Of a DNA stretch of 56,959 bases, positions 1-9,157 are shown piece by piece. Position numbers and translations under genes: made by a program. Each line of letters starts with the position of its first letter. The first letter of the stretch is position 1. Source of the stretch: Lachnospiraceae bacterium (lineage in GTDB: Bacteria > Bacillota > Clostridia > Lachnospirales > Lachnospiraceae); contig JAQVHQ010000019.1 in the NCBI GenBank assembly GCA_028696165.1, positions 1-56,959 of the forward strand, read 5' to 3'. The notes beneath the pieces were generated by a model. That model did no database searches. It was not told the DNA's origin and worked only from the letters and a program-made list of their open reading frames with translations.

Positions 1-129
1 TCCGACGGGGCTTATTAAAGTGCCACTACTCCAGTCACTGTCACTCTGAATAACTCAAAAATTCGATAGATTGGTACTTTGGAAGGATATATTCATTTTT
101 TAATTACATTTTGCGGAAACTCAAGGACT
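1..129. other. Unassigned left edge of the window
   Basis: No coding region, RNA gene or convincing hairpin is seen in these first bases. They are AT-rich and adjoin a decayed coding fragment, so this may be intergenic or decayed sequence. Confidence 0.3.
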
Positions 130-282
130 TTATATTCTGCGTAGTACATTCTGCGTAGTACATTCCTCCTGCATAGGTTCACCAAACTGCGTGTTTGTAA
201 TAATTGCAATATGTCTGTGTTTCACATCGCTTCGTACGCTGCGAATAAGTTCAACGCCATCCTGACCTGCTATAAACAAGCC
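130..282 (-). pseudogene. Possible response-regulator receiver-domain remnant
   Basis: On the minus strand a 50-codon open stretch begins after an in-frame TGA, without a start codon, and ends at TAA. The peptide contains GQDGVELIRSVRSD followed by HRHIAIITNT. This resembles the region of a CheY-like receiver domain between the phosphorylation loop and the conserved Thr/Ser strand, but the acidic N-terminus and conserved Lys are absent. It lies just downstream of ldh. Near its end a 14-bp unit (ATTCTGCGTAGTAC) is tandemly duplicated at about 133-160, inside the reading frame. Function is very unlikely; the family guess rests on pattern only. Confidence 0.3.
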
Positions 283-300
283 TCAAAAGCGCCCCCACAA

Positions 301-1257
301 TTAAATCTCCAATCCTTTAACAACCTCCTTCAACCTCCCCGCCGACTCCTGCAGTTTCTCCACTTCCAAATCACTCAAAGCAATCGGCACTCGTGTCTCA
401 ATTCCATTTCTCCCGACAATGGCCGGCATACTCAAAGAAATATCCTCAATTCCATACTCCCCATGCATCATACTGGAAATCGGCAGAACCGAATCCTCAT
501 CCCGAATAATCGCCTCACAAATTCTCTTGACTGACAAAGCAATACCATAATAAGTTGCTTTCTTTCTCTTAATAATCTCGTAAGCACTATTCTTAACATC
601 TTCAGCGATTTCCACTAATTTATCTTCATAGTCATCCAAACCTCGCATCTTACAAAAAGTTCCAAGTGGAACCCCGGAGATATTAGCACTGCTCCAAGCC
701 GCGATCTCACTATCTCCATGTTCACCAATGATAAATGCATGTACACTTCTGCTGTCCACAGTCAGTTCTTCCCCTAATATATATTTTAACCTGGCAGTAT
801 CTAATACTGTGCCGGAACCAATGACACGATTCTGTGGCATACCACTTAATTTAATGGCAGTATACGTAAGAATATCCACTGGATTGGCTACAATCAGAAG
901 TATGCCCTGATAATTTCTTTTTTTAATTTCCGGAATAATACTCTTAAAAATCCCTACATTTTTATTCACAAGATCCAGTCTTGTTTCTCCAGGTTTCTGA
1001 TTTGCACCTGCTGTAATGATAATAATAGCAGAATCCATAATGTCATCATAATCCCCTGCATATATTTTCATCTGTCTCGCAAAAGGGATTCCATGAGCAA
1101 TATCTAAGGCCTCTCCTTCTGCCTTGTCTTTATCAGCATCAATCAGTACCATTTCTGAAAAAAGTCCACTCTGCATCAAACTAAATGCTGATGCTGCTCC
1201 TACAAATCCACATCCTATCACAGCTACTTTCCTGTCATTTACCATTTTTGCTTCCAT
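301..1257 (-). CDS. ldh: L-lactate dehydrogenase
   Basis: Cytoplasmic NAD-dependent enzyme that interconverts pyruvate and L-lactate and regenerates NAD+ in fermentation. The 318-residue protein has the Rossmann motif GCGFVG at residues 15-20 and catalytic His180 in IGEHGDSE. It also has Asp128 in NPVDIL, substrate-binding Arg156 and Arg93. The specificity loop reads GANQKPGETR: Gln87 at this position marks lactate dehydrogenases, whereas malate dehydrogenases carry Arg. The ATG at 1257 is chosen because AGGAGG lies 6 nt upstream (1264-1269); an upstream in-frame extension has no such site and is not conserved-looking. It appears monocistronic, with about 215 nt of AT-rich DNA to the next gene. 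Confidence 0.96.
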   Translation of the reverse strand: MEAKMVNDRKVAVIGCGFVGAASAFSLMQSGLFSEMVLIDADKDKAEGEALDIAHGIPFARQMKIYAGDYDDIMDSAIIIITAGANQKPGETRLDLVNKNVGIFKSIIPEIKKRNYQGILLIVANPVDILTYTAIKLSGMPQNRVIGSGTVLDTARLKYILGEELTVDSRSVHAFIIGEHGDSEIAAWSSANISGVPLGTFCKMRGLDDYEDKLVEIAEDVKNSAYEIIKRKKATYYGIALSVKRICEAIIRDEDSVLPISSMMHGEYGIEDISLSMPAIVGRNGIETRVPIALSDLEVEKLQESAGRLKEVVKGLEI

Positions 1258-1472
1258 TTTTTTCCTCCTGCGGATTATCGCCTGTCTATTTTTATTACAA
1301 AGCGAAGTTTTATCTAAATATAAGAAAAACAAATATATATTAAGAATATTATGCTCTACATTCTATATTTTACTCTTCCTTAATGATTAATTCCACTTTT
1401 TTCGCAAGTTTTATACAATCCAATAATCCGCAAGAAGAAAATCAGCTATGGTATAAACTATTTCAAACTATA

Positions 1473-2402
1473 TCAAAATTTAATCTGATTAGATCCCATC
1501 TCATAGCGGTATACCTGATTACTTAAAAATTCTTCAGGCTCTAACTGTGTTTCATTAATATCTGTAACCATTTCTTCTAATTCTTCTTTGGAATAGTCCC
1601 CAGAATTGGGAATGAGAATCACTTCATGAATACTGCTCGGCAGTACAAATAGATTAGCGTGCAGGCGCTGGCTGATCTTCTCTAATACACCAGGATACAA
1701 TGCACAGGCTGCACCATAATATTTATTGGTATTTGTTAAGACATACATAGGAACACGGGTCTGTTCCTGCCTTTCTTCTTCTATAATCTCCCGAATATTT
1801 TTTTCTAAAGGATCTTCATCCGTAGTCTCGCAAAATATGGACTCCATCATATCTCCAATAGACAGAAACTGGCTCGGTAAAAGTTTCGGTGTGTTTTCCA
1901 TAGCTGCAGCTTTTACTGCATCAAAATCCACATTCCACCGTTTCAAATCCTGCTTCCGAATCAGTACAGTCGCATGTTCTAATATATGTTCCGGAAGCTG
2001 ATAATAAAATACCATCGCCAGATCCAGTACCGGTATATAGGGAATTTCTTTAAGAAGTGCTTCATTCTTTCTACAATTAACCAAACGGTATACTACCCGG
2101 TTACGAATCTGATTAAAATCCTTAAAATATTCTACAGAGACTTTCCTTGTAGCTTTTCCTTCTTTCCATACACTCAGGACTCTCTCTTCCATCCATGCGA
2201 TGCTGTACCCTTCCTCATATTCCTGATAGAATTGTTCCAGATAAAAAGTAGGAGATAAATTATCTTCTACTCCTCTGATTGTAAATGCATCCAATATAAT
2301 TCCATTATTCTTTGTTATTTTATGCCTTTCGATTTTCACCTCCTCTCCCATTCTTTCTTTGATGCTTTCCAGCAGATAGCGGGTAAATTCTTCGTACTTC
2401 AT
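1473..2402 (-). CDS. DUF5688 family protein of unknown function
   Basis: A 309-residue soluble protein without signal peptide or membrane segment, rich in Glu, Lys and aromatic residues. It resembles the uncharacterised DUF5688 proteins common in Lachnospiraceae; the order of features (KYEEFTRYLLESI near the N-terminus, a central VFYYQLPE-like stretch, a late PSSIHEVILIPN segment) fits that family. No catalytic motif is recognisable. ATG at 2402 is preceded by GAGAGG with 8-nt spacing. A hairpin lies in its presumed leader (2428-2453). It is transcribed alone, between efp and ldh. The family name is from memory, so function remains open. Confidence 0.75.
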   Translation of the reverse strand: MKYEEFTRYLLESIKERMGEEVKIERHKITKNNGIILDAFTIRGVEDNLSPTFYLEQFYQEYEEGYSIAWMEERVLSVWKEGKATRKVSVEYFKDFNQIRNRVVYRLVNCRKNEALLKEIPYIPVLDLAMVFYYQLPEHILEHATVLIRKQDLKRWNVDFDAVKAAAMENTPKLLPSQFLSIGDMMESIFCETTDEDPLEKNIREIIEEERQEQTRVPMYVLTNTNKYYGAACALYPGVLEKISQRLHANLFVLPSSIHEVILIPNSGDYSKEELEEMVTDINETQLEPEEFLSNQVYRYEMGSNQIKF

Positions 2403-2427
2403 GCTATCATCCTCTCTACTATTTATT

Positions 2428-2453
2428 TTTTTACATGGTTTCCCATGTAAAAA
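2428..2453 (-). promoter_or_regulatory. Perfect 11-bp inverted repeat in the DUF5688 leader
   Basis: TTTTTACATGG at 2428-2438 is exactly complementary to CCATGTAAAAA at 2443-2453 with a 4-nt loop. It sits 25-50 nt upstream of the ATG of the DUF5688 gene. It could be a regulator operator or an mRNA hairpin. A second, longer-range inverted repeat (AGGTTATCAA at 2509-2518, TTGATAACCT at 2565-2574) lies further upstream. The rest of the roughly 390-nt gap to efp is AT-rich with only small hairpins. Confidence 0.45.
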
Positions 2454-2736
2454 TCATGCGACACATGTAGGAACACTCAAAAAATGCAGATACATGTATA
2501 GTAATACCAGGTTATCAACTTTTTACACATCGCTCTTTTAATTATATCTACAAGCCAAAAGTTTTTGATAACCTCACAAATATCAGAAAATTGCGAAAAC
2601 ACCCATTGCAGCTTAATTGTTCTGCCATTTAATTTTATTATATATAAATCATGAAAAAATCTACCAAAAATAATAATGGGAAATTATGCACGAACGTGCA
2701 ATAAATGAAAGATGCCTTACAGGCACTAATATAAGT

Positions 2737-2767
2737 AATGACTCCCTCCCAAAAGAGGAAGTCATTA
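2737..2767 (-). terminator. Candidate terminator of efp
   Basis: A 13-bp stem (TAATGACTTCCTC with GAGGGAGTCATTA, one G-U pair, loop TTTTG) starts about 28 nt after the efp stop. The following bases are only moderately T-rich, so this is a weak intrinsic terminator or an mRNA-stabilising hairpin. Confidence 0.5.
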
Positions 2768-2795
2768 AACACTTTATCTCAAACTGTAGTTAAGA

Positions 2796-3353
2796 TTAAA
2801 CACGGCTTAAGTATTCACCTGTTCTTGTATCAATCTTAATTACATCTCCCTGTTCAACGAACAATGGAACATATACGGTAGCTCCGGTAAGAACAACTGC
2901 AGGTTTTGTAGCTCCCTGTGCTGTATCCCCTTTAAATCCAGGCTCTGTATCTGTAATCTCTAATTCTACGAATAAAGGTGGTTCAATAGCAAATACTTCA
3001 CCATTGTATGAACATACTTTAACCATCTCATTCTCCTGAACGAACTTCAAAGAATCTCCTACAGACTCTTCTGATAAAGCGATCTGCTCATAATTTTCAG
3101 TATTCATAAAATGGAATAAGTCTCCATCTGAATATAAATACTGCATCTCGATACGGTCGATACGAGCTGCCGGGAATTTTTCCGTTGGACGGAAAGTCTT
3201 CTCAATTACACCACCATTAATAATGTTTTTCAATTTTGTTCGAACGAATGCTGCTCCCTTACCAGGTTTAACATGCTGGAACTCCAGAATCTGAACTACA
3301 TTACCATCAATTTCTAATGTAACCCCGTTCTTAAAATCTCCTGCTGATATCAT
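2796..3353 (-). CDS. efp: Elongation factor P
   Basis: Translation factor that binds between the ribosomal P and E sites and rescues stalling at polyproline stretches. The 185-residue protein has the normal family length and three-domain layout: a KOW-like N-domain starting [10 protein letters not shown], then two OB-fold domains ending [10 protein letters not shown]. The tip loop [10 protein letters not shown] carries Lys32, the residue modified in some bacteria. No modification gene is seen nearby. ATG at 3353 is set by GGAGGA 7 nt upstream; a longer reading (to 3401) would lack a ribosome site and the standard N-terminus. A sigma-A-type promoter precedes it at 3408-3436. Confidence 0.97.
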   Translation of the reverse strand: MISAGDFKNGVTLEIDGNVVQILEFQHVKPGKGAAFVRTKLKNIINGGVIEKTFRPTEKFPAARIDRIEMQYLYSDGDLFHFMNTENYEQIALSEESVGDSLKFVQENEMVKVCSYNGEVFAIEPPLFVELEITDTEPGFKGDTAQGATKPAVVLTGATVYVPLFVEQGDVIKIDTRTGEYLSRV

Positions 3354-3407
3354 GAAATATTCCTCCTTAAATACGTTATCACGTATGTTTTTTACATTCA
3401 CTTTAAT

Positions 3408-3436
3408 ATTCTATAATAAAATGCTCACTATTTCAA
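3408..3436 (-). promoter_or_regulatory. Sigma-A promoter of efp
   Basis: On the minus strand, -35 TTGAAA (3431-3436), 17-bp spacer, -10 TAGAAT (3408-3413). It lies 55 nt upstream of the efp start codon. Confidence 0.65.
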
Positions 3437-3456
3437 CTATTTTTTTCCTATTTCTC

Positions 3457-3969
3457 CTATTTACTGGAAAAAGATTGCTTCCTTGAATAGAAAAACAGGA
3501 CTATTTTCTCCAAATACCGTTTTAAAACGATCTGAATCTCTTCATGTGGGTCGATTGGCTTTACTAAAATATTGGGTATACCTGTACGTTTTGCGCCATA
3601 TACATCTGTAAAGAGCTGATCTCCGATAAACATCGTACTCTTTTTATCCGTTCCCATCATCTCCATAGCTTTCTCATAATTTTTGCGGGAAGGCTTATGA
3701 GCATTCTCTATGTAGCGAACATGAACTGCACTATTAAACATAGTGACTCTGGGAAGCTGATTATTGGATAACAGACAACAGTCAAATCCCAGTTTTTTTA
3801 ATCTTTTAAACAATCTGATTGCCCGCTCATCAGCAGGGAACCCATGAGGTACCAATGTATTGTCGATATCAAAAATCAAGCCCCGGTAACCCTGTTCGTA
3901 TAATTTTTCAAAATCAATATCGTAAGTTGAATCCATCCAGCAATCCGGATAAAATTTTTCCAAAAACAT
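3457..3969 (-). CDS. YqeG-family HAD phosphatase
   Basis: A 170-residue HAD superfamily (IIIA-type) phosphatase. Motif I is FDIDNTLVPHG with the nucleophile Asp and the second acid/base Asp. The motif II Ser/Thr region is CLLSNN, the motif III Lys lies in HKPSRKNYEKA, and motif IV is GDQLFTDVYGA. In Bacillus yqeG neighbours ribosome-assembly and shikimate genes; its physiological substrate is not established. ATG at 3969 is 4 nt after the stop of the EamA gene, so it is probably translationally coupled as the third gene of the patatin-EamA-yqeG operon. AAGGAA lies about 8 nt upstream. Confidence 0.88.
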   Translation of the reverse strand: MFLEKFYPDCWMDSTYDIDFEKLYEQGYRGLIFDIDNTLVPHGFPADERAIRLFKRLKKLGFDCCLLSNNQLPRVTMFNSAVHVRYIENAHKPSRKNYEKAMEMMGTDKKSTMFIGDQLFTDVYGAKRTGIPNILVKPIDPHEEIQIVLKRYLEKIVLFFYSRKQSFSSK

Positions 3970-3973
3970 ATCT

Positions 3974-4951
3974 TTAATTCCTTTTCTTCTTCCATGGTAA
4001 AAAAGCAAATTTAGTTTCTGACATAATTACAGCGATAAACAGTAATACACATCCCACCAACATCTTTGGTGATAATATCTCATGTAAAAATATCACAGAG
4101 AACAACGCTCCAAAGACAGACTCAAAAGACAATAATACCGAAGCAGTATCCGGAGATGTATATTTCTGACAAAGATTCTGCAGCAGGAATGCAAGCATCG
4201 TACTTAAAAGTCCCAGATAGAGCATACCCATTACCGCACTTGGTTCAAATGCTTGTGCCGGAAATCCACCGTCCATAAAGGGTGCTAGAATCCATGAGAA
4301 TAATGCGGCAAACCCCAGTTGAAGAATGGTAAGTACCACCGGATCACAATCGTCTGTATACCAGTCAATGCAGATAATATGAAAAGAATAACCAACTCCG
4401 CAAATCAAAGTTAAAACATCTCCAATATTAATAGATAAATCGCTCTGAAGCGAGAGAAGACCGATACCTGCTATGGCAAGAACAGCCGCTCCCATACAAT
4501 ACATATCTGGCCTCTTCTTTTTAAATATCCAGTAGAGAAATGGTACAATAATTACATATATCGTAGTCAGGAATGCATTCTTTCCTGCAGTAGTGTACTG
4601 AATCCCGACTGTCTGAAAGAAATAGCTGATAAACAGAAAAAATCCTACAATCGCACCTTCTCTTACAATTTTTTTAGACAGATACATCAGTTTCTTAAGA
4701 AAAATCAATCCCAAAACAACAGATGCTATGGTAAATCGAAATGCCAGCATGTAAGTTGGCGGAATATAATCCAATGAATTCTTTACAACAACAAAAGCAA
4801 ACCCCCAGATAATCGCTGCCAGCAGCAGCCCCAGGCTTGCTAAAATTCGAATACTTTTCTTTTGTGTGCTCACTTTCCCAGTCCTCATATTTCTATTTTT
4901 CATATATAAATCAGCGCTTTTTATAAGAATTTTCTTAACTTCAAAAAGCAC
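3974..4951 (-). CDS. EamA/DMT-family transporter
   Basis: Inner-membrane permease of the drug/metabolite transporter superfamily with about ten hydrophobic segments in two EamA repeats. Typical signs are the IIWGFAFVVVKNSLDYIPP start of repeat 1 and the SVLLSFESVFGALFSVIFL stretch in repeat 2. Substrate cannot be deduced; relatives export amino acids or metabolites. The start is uncertain: GTG at 4951 has AGGAG about 12 nt upstream and lies 14 nt after the patatin stop, whereas ATGs at 4903 and 4888 lack ribosome sites. It sits between patatin and yqeG in one operon. Confidence 0.85.
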   Translation of the reverse strand: MLFEVKKILIKSADLYMKNRNMRTGKVSTQKKSIRILASLGLLLAAIIWGFAFVVVKNSLDYIPPTYMLAFRFTIASVVLGLIFLKKLMYLSKKIVREGAIVGFFLFISYFFQTVGIQYTTAGKNAFLTTIYVIIVPFLYWIFKKKRPDMYCMGAAVLAIAGIGLLSLQSDLSINIGDVLTLICGVGYSFHIICIDWYTDDCDPVVLTILQLGFAALFSWILAPFMDGGFPAQAFEPSAVMGMLYLGLLSTMLAFLLQNLCQKYTSPDTASVLLSFESVFGALFSVIFLHEILSPKMLVGCVLLFIAVIMSETKFAFLPWKKKRN

Positions 4952-4965
4952 TTTTAATCATACTC

Positions 4966-5826
4966 CTACTTATGCATAAATTCCATCATTTTTTCAAACT
5001 GCGCTTTCATCTCATCATATCCATGCTGATAGAATGCGGTCAGATTCTCCTGATTAGTCTCTGTTCGGGAAACTACTGGCACCTGTGGGCGAATCACAAA
5101 CACCTTTCCTTCCCTCTCCCATTTTTCAATATAAGTTAATGTTTTATTATAAATAATTGCCCGATTACAGATACTACGTATTAAATTCGGGTATTTAGAG
5201 TACGCTGCCACATAAAACTTTTTACTTTTCTGAATTGGTTTCTTTCTATAACCTTTATTTCTGGTAAGTACAATCACATTCTTTTTATGGCCTGTCTTTA
5301 AAGAACGAATAATCGGAATGGAATCTGCTATTCCGCCATCCAGATAATAATGGCTGCCCAGTTTCACCATGGGACTTGCCAATGGAATACTGCTTGAAGC
5401 TCTGCATATATCCATCAGACGCTGTCTGTCTGCTGTTTCCTTAAGATATTCTGCCTTTCCTGTACTGCAGTTTGTCACTACCAGTTCACACTGCATGTCA
5501 CTCTGAAAATAGGTGTCATAATCGAAGGGATATATCTCGTTAGGATAACGGTCAAAAACCATTTCCATATCAAATAAACTATGGGTTTTCACTGCATTGC
5601 GCAGATTAAAATAACTGTTCTCCTTTCCTTCCGGAATCATACAGTCTTTTGTTCGGTATGGCTGTCTGGATACATAATCCACCGCATTACAGGAACCTGC
5701 CGAAACACCTATTACATAAGGAAAATATACCTCTTGTTCCATGAGATAATCCAGAACACCAGAGGTAAATACCCCTCTTGTTCCGCCTCCTTCTAATACC
5801 ATTCCTGCTTCTTTCATGTTCATCAT
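4966..5826 (-). CDS. Patatin-like phospholipase
   Basis: Serine acyl hydrolase of the patatin/RssA/YjjU type, 286 residues. The oxyanion loop GGGTRGVF lies near residue 13, the nucleophile elbow is GVSAG, and the catalytic-dyad Asp lies in YLDGGIADSIP. It has no signal peptide, so a cytoplasmic lipase or esterase acting on membrane lipids is expected; substrate is unknown. ATG at 5826 is chosen because AGGTGAC lies 4 nt upstream; GTG at 5835 and ATGs at 5823 and 5817 are alternatives. It is the first gene of a compact operon with the EamA transporter and yqeG (gaps of 14 and 4 nt). Confidence 0.88.
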   Translation of the reverse strand: MMNMKEAGMVLEGGGTRGVFTSGVLDYLMEQEVYFPYVIGVSAGSCNAVDYVSRQPYRTKDCMIPEGKENSYFNLRNAVKTHSLFDMEMVFDRYPNEIYPFDYDTYFQSDMQCELVVTNCSTGKAEYLKETADRQRLMDICRASSSIPLASPMVKLGSHYYLDGGIADSIPIIRSLKTGHKKNVIVLTRNKGYRKKPIQKSKKFYVAAYSKYPNLIRSICNRAIIYNKTLTYIEKWEREGKVFVIRPQVPVVSRTETNQENLTAFYQHGYDEMKAQFEKMMEFMHK

Positions 5827-5930
5827 GTTTGTCACCTGTCTTTTTACTTATTCTTTTTACTTATTCTTCTAATGTATTTTCTTCATATACAGTATCGCAT
5901 TATTTTAACGATTTTATTTCACCATTTCTT

Positions 5931-7289
5931 CTATCTTTGATTCAATGGTGTATAGTTTTCTACATCCTTCACATTCTTGTATGCCGGACGGATTATCTTA
6001 TCTGTATTAATCAATTCCTCCATTCGATGCGCACTCCATCCCACGATTCTGGCAATAGCAAACATCGGAGTATATAATTCTATCGGAAGGTTCAACATGC
6101 TGTACACGAATCCACTGTAAAAATCCACATTAGCGCTTACGCCCTTGTATATCTTACGCTCTCTGGCAATAATTTTCGGTGCCAGCTCTTCAACTTTGGC
6201 ATATAATGCAAAGTCTTTGTCTCTGCCCTTCTCATGTGCCAGTTTTTCTACAAATCCTTTGAAGATATTTGCTCTTGGATCAGAGATTGAATAAACAGCA
6301 TGACCCATACCATAAATCAAGCCCCTTTTATCAAAAGCTTCCTTGTGTAAAAGCTTAACCAGGTAATCTGAAATAGCATCTTCATCCTTTGGATCTTTCA
6401 CATGTTTCTTCAAGTCTGCAAACATATTCACAACTTTAATATTAGCGCCGCCATGTTTTGGCCCTTTTAAAGAGCCTAACGCAGCTGCAATAGCGGAGTA
6501 TGTATCTGTGCCTGAGGAAGATACCACATGTGTCGTAAAGGTAGAGTTATTACCACCGCCATGCTCCATATGAAGTACCAATGCCAAATCCAGAATTTCA
6601 GCTTCCAGGGGGGTATATTTCATATCCGGGCGGAGCATTCTAAGAATATTTTCTGCCGTAGACAGTTCTTTCTTGGGATGATGAATATATAGGCTGTTTC
6701 CGCAATTATAATGATTATGTGCCTGATAGCCGTATACGGACAACATTGGGAAAACTGCGATGAGATTTAGACACTGCCGTAAGACATTGGATAAAGTAAT
6801 ATCGTCTGCATTATCATCATAAGAATACAGCGTCAAAACGCTTCTCGACAAGGTATTCATCATATCTTTACTAGGTGCCTTCATAATAACGTCACGCACA
6901 AAATTCGTAGGCAGGGAACGCTGAGCAGCTAACATTCTATTAAAATCAGCCAGCTCACTTTCATTTGGCAGAATGCCAAAGAGCAGCAGATAAGCAACTT
7001 CTTCAAATCCAAATCTTCTCTCCTGTAAAAAGCCTCTGGTCAGGTCTTCCACATCTATACCACGATAATATAACTTTCCTTCACATGGTACACTCTTTCC
7101 ATCAATATCTTTATATGCCTGAATATTGGAAATCTGGGTAAGTCCCGCCAATACACCTTTACCATTTAAATCACGAAGTCCTCTTTTTACATCGTATTTT
7201 CCATAGAGTGATACATCCATCACACTGTTATCTACACATATATTGGTCAACGCTTCCATCTCTGGGGTAACTTTCATCTTAAAAGCCAT
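5931..7289 (-). CDS. gltA: Citrate synthase
   Basis: Condenses acetyl-CoA and oxaloacetate to citrate, in this anaerobe mainly to feed glutamate synthesis. The 452-residue protein keeps the catalytic triad: His279 in GPKHGGAN, His330 in YGMGHAV and Asp389 in NVDFYSG. The HMEHGGGNNSTF segment at 240-251 is typical of the long Clostridia form. ATG at 7289 has AGAGGTG about 7 nt upstream. A good promoter lies at 7332-7361, so it is probably monocistronic. A methylcitrate-synthase activity cannot be excluded from sequence, but no prp genes are near. Confidence 0.93.
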   Translation of the reverse strand: MAFKMKVTPEMEALTNICVDNSVMDVSLYGKYDVKRGLRDLNGKGVLAGLTQISNIQAYKDIDGKSVPCEGKLYYRGIDVEDLTRGFLQERRFGFEEVAYLLLFGILPNESELADFNRMLAAQRSLPTNFVRDVIMKAPSKDMMNTLSRSVLTLYSYDDNADDITLSNVLRQCLNLIAVFPMLSVYGYQAHNHYNCGNSLYIHHPKKELSTAENILRMLRPDMKYTPLEAEILDLALVLHMEHGGGNNSTFTTHVVSSSGTDTYSAIAAALGSLKGPKHGGANIKVVNMFADLKKHVKDPKDEDAISDYLVKLLHKEAFDKRGLIYGMGHAVYSISDPRANIFKGFVEKLAHEKGRDKDFALYAKVEELAPKIIARERKIYKGVSANVDFYSGFVYSMLNLPIELYTPMFAIARIVGWSAHRMEELINTDKIIRPAYKNVKDVENYTPLNQR

Positions 7290-7331
7290 ATCAACACCTC
7301 TTTCTTGCTGCGTTTTCTAGATAGCCCTTTT

Positions 7332-7361
7332 ATTATAACAGAAAGGTACTATGCATTACAA
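7332..7361 (-). promoter_or_regulatory. Sigma-A promoter of gltA
   Basis: Minus strand: -35 TTGTAA (7356-7361), 18-bp spacer, perfect -10 TATAAT (7332-7337), 43 nt before the gltA start. Confidence 0.65.
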
Positions 7362-7402
7362 CAAAGCAAATCTTAAATATTCGTTATGTTTTCTTAAATA
7401 TT

Positions 7403-7443
7403 CATAAACGGAGGTATGCGCAGTACGCTTACCTCCGTTTATG
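7403..7443 (-). terminator. Terminator of the aminotransferase gene
   Basis: A perfect 14-bp stem (CATAAACGGAGGTA pairing with TACCTCCGTTTATG) plus an inner GCG/CGC helix begins 14 nt after the stop at 7458. The downstream tract (AATATTTAAG) is only moderately T-rich, but stem strength supports termination. Confidence 0.7.
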
Positions 7444-7457
7444 TATTCACCATTTTA

Positions 7458-8678
7458 TTATCTTTTTTGTCTGTAATGACTTAAGAAGTCTCTCATTTTA
7501 CCCATAGCATCTTCCAGATCTTCCAATAATGGCAGATATACAATTCTAAAATGATCCGGATCCTTCCAGTTAAATCCGCCGCCATGTACCAGCAGAACTT
7601 TCTTCTCTCTTAAGAAATCCAATACAAACTGTTCATCATCTATGATGTCAAAACGCTTTGCATCAATTTTAGGGAATATGTAAAATGCAGCCTTAGGTTT
7701 TACTGCAGATAATCCCGGAATATCATTTAATGCTTCGTAAATATAATCTCTCTGTCTTGTAATACGTCCACCTGGAGCAACATACTCATTTACACTCTGA
7801 TACCCGCCAAGGGCTGTCTGAACAATCGCCTGAGCCGGAACGTTGGAACATAATCTCATAGAAGAGAGCATATTAAGACCTTCTATATATCCTGCTGCCT
7901 TAGATTTATCTCCGCTTAAGCACATCCATCCAATTCGAAAACCAGCTACCATGTGTGATTTAGATAATCCATTTAAGGTAATGCAGAACAAATCCGGTGC
8001 AAGTGACGCAATCGATACATGCTTTTCTCCATCCATGACAAGGCGGTCATATATCTCATCTGCAAAGATAATCAATTCATGTTCTCTGGCAATCTGAACA
8101 ATCTGTTCTAACACTTCCTTCGGATAAAGTGCTCCGGTAGGATTATTAGGATTAATAATTACAATTGCCTTCGTCCTGTCAGTTATTTTTTTACGAATAT
8201 CCTCCATATCAGGATACCACTCTGACTGTTCATCACATATATAATGAACAGGTTTTCCCCCTGACAGATTCGCACAGGCAGTCCACAGCGGATAATCCGG
8301 AGAAGGAATCAATATCTCATCTCCATCATTAAGAAGCCCCTGCATACACAGATTAATCAATTCACTGACACCATTACCGGTAAAGATATCATTCATCCCC
8401 ACGTTTGGCAGCCCCTTAATTTGAGCATACTGCATAATTGCCTTTCTTGCAGCAAAGATACCTTTCGAATCAGAATATCCTTCACAGTCTCTTACCATAG
8501 CAATCATATCATCTATTACTTCATCTGGTGCGCTCAACTGAAACGGCGCCGGATTGCCAATATTTAATTTTAATATTTTCTTTCCATTCTCAATCATTCG
8601 ATTTGCTTCATCGATAACCGGACCTCGAATGTCATAACAAACATTATCTAATTTTGATGATTTTTCAAAGGTACGCAT
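7458..8678 (-). CDS. alaA: Alanine aminotransferase, AlaA type
   Basis: PLP-dependent class I/II aminotransferase, 406 residues, expected to interconvert pyruvate + glutamate and alanine + 2-oxoglutarate. The Schiff-base lysine is Lys240 in NGLSKSHMVAGFRIGWM; INPNNPTG and FADEIYDRL hold the PLP-contacting Asn and Asp. The stretch GYIEGLNMLSSMRLCSNVPA and the C-terminal PKAAFYIFPKIDAKRFD match E. coli AlaA closely in my memory, better than aspartate aminotransferases. ATG at 8678 has GGGGAG 5 nt upstream. nrdR precedes it by 29 nt on the same strand and may be cotranscribed. Confidence 0.88.
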   Translation of the reverse strand: MRTFEKSSKLDNVCYDIRGPVIDEANRMIENGKKILKLNIGNPAPFQLSAPDEVIDDMIAMVRDCEGYSDSKGIFAARKAIMQYAQIKGLPNVGMNDIFTGNGVSELINLCMQGLLNDGDEILIPSPDYPLWTACANLSGGKPVHYICDEQSEWYPDMEDIRKKITDRTKAIVIINPNNPTGALYPKEVLEQIVQIAREHELIIFADEIYDRLVMDGEKHVSIASLAPDLFCITLNGLSKSHMVAGFRIGWMCLSGDKSKAAGYIEGLNMLSSMRLCSNVPAQAIVQTALGGYQSVNEYVAPGGRITRQRDYIYEALNDIPGLSAVKPKAAFYIFPKIDAKRFDIIDDEQFVLDFLREKKVLLVHGGGFNWKDPDHFRIVYLPLLEDLEDAMGKMRDFLSHYRQKR

Positions 8679-8707
8679 GGTACTCCCCTTTCTCTTCCTC
8701 TATACTG

Positions 8708-9157
8708 TTATTTCAGCATTTTCTTTAATTCATCCATAAAAGTATTTACATCTTTAAATTCCCGGTAAACAGATGCAAATCGCACATATGCAACAGCCTC
8801 TAAATCTTTGAGTTTATCCATAACAAGCGAACCTATCTCTGCACTGGGTATCTCACGTTCTCCGCGATTATAGATTTCTACTTCTACTTCATCGATAAGC
8901 TTTTCAATCTGTTCCACAGATATGGGTCTTTTGTGGCAGGCTCGAAGTACTCCGGCCTCGATTTTTGAGCGATCATACTGTTCGCGGTTTAAATCCTTCT
9001 TGATTACAATCAATGGGATAGTTTCCACTTTCTCATACGATGTAAAACGTTTGCCGCACTCATCACAGAGACGGCGGCGGCGAATAGCTGTGTTGTCATC
9101 TACTGGTCTGGAATCTACCACTCTTGTATTATCATGATTGCAAAATGGGCATTTCAT
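8708..9157 (-). CDS. nrdR: Transcriptional repressor NrdR
   Basis: ATP/dATP-sensing zinc-ribbon repressor of ribonucleotide reductase genes, 149 residues, the usual length. The zinc ribbon uses Cys3, Cys6, Cys31 and Cys34 (MKCPFCNHD ... CDECGKRFTSYE), followed by an ATP-cone domain from about residue 49 (VIKKDLNREQYDRSK). No nrd genes are in the window, so it acts in trans. ATG at 9157 has a GGGGGA site about 9 nt upstream. It is divergent from the ylmC gene. Confidence 0.96.
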   Translation of the reverse strand: MKCPFCNHDNTRVVDSRPVDDNTAIRRRRLCDECGKRFTSYEKVETIPLIVIKKDLNREQYDRSKIEAGVLRACHKRPISVEQIEKLIDEVEVEIYNRGEREIPSAEIGSLVMDKLKDLEAVAYVRFASVYREFKDVNTFMDELKKMLK

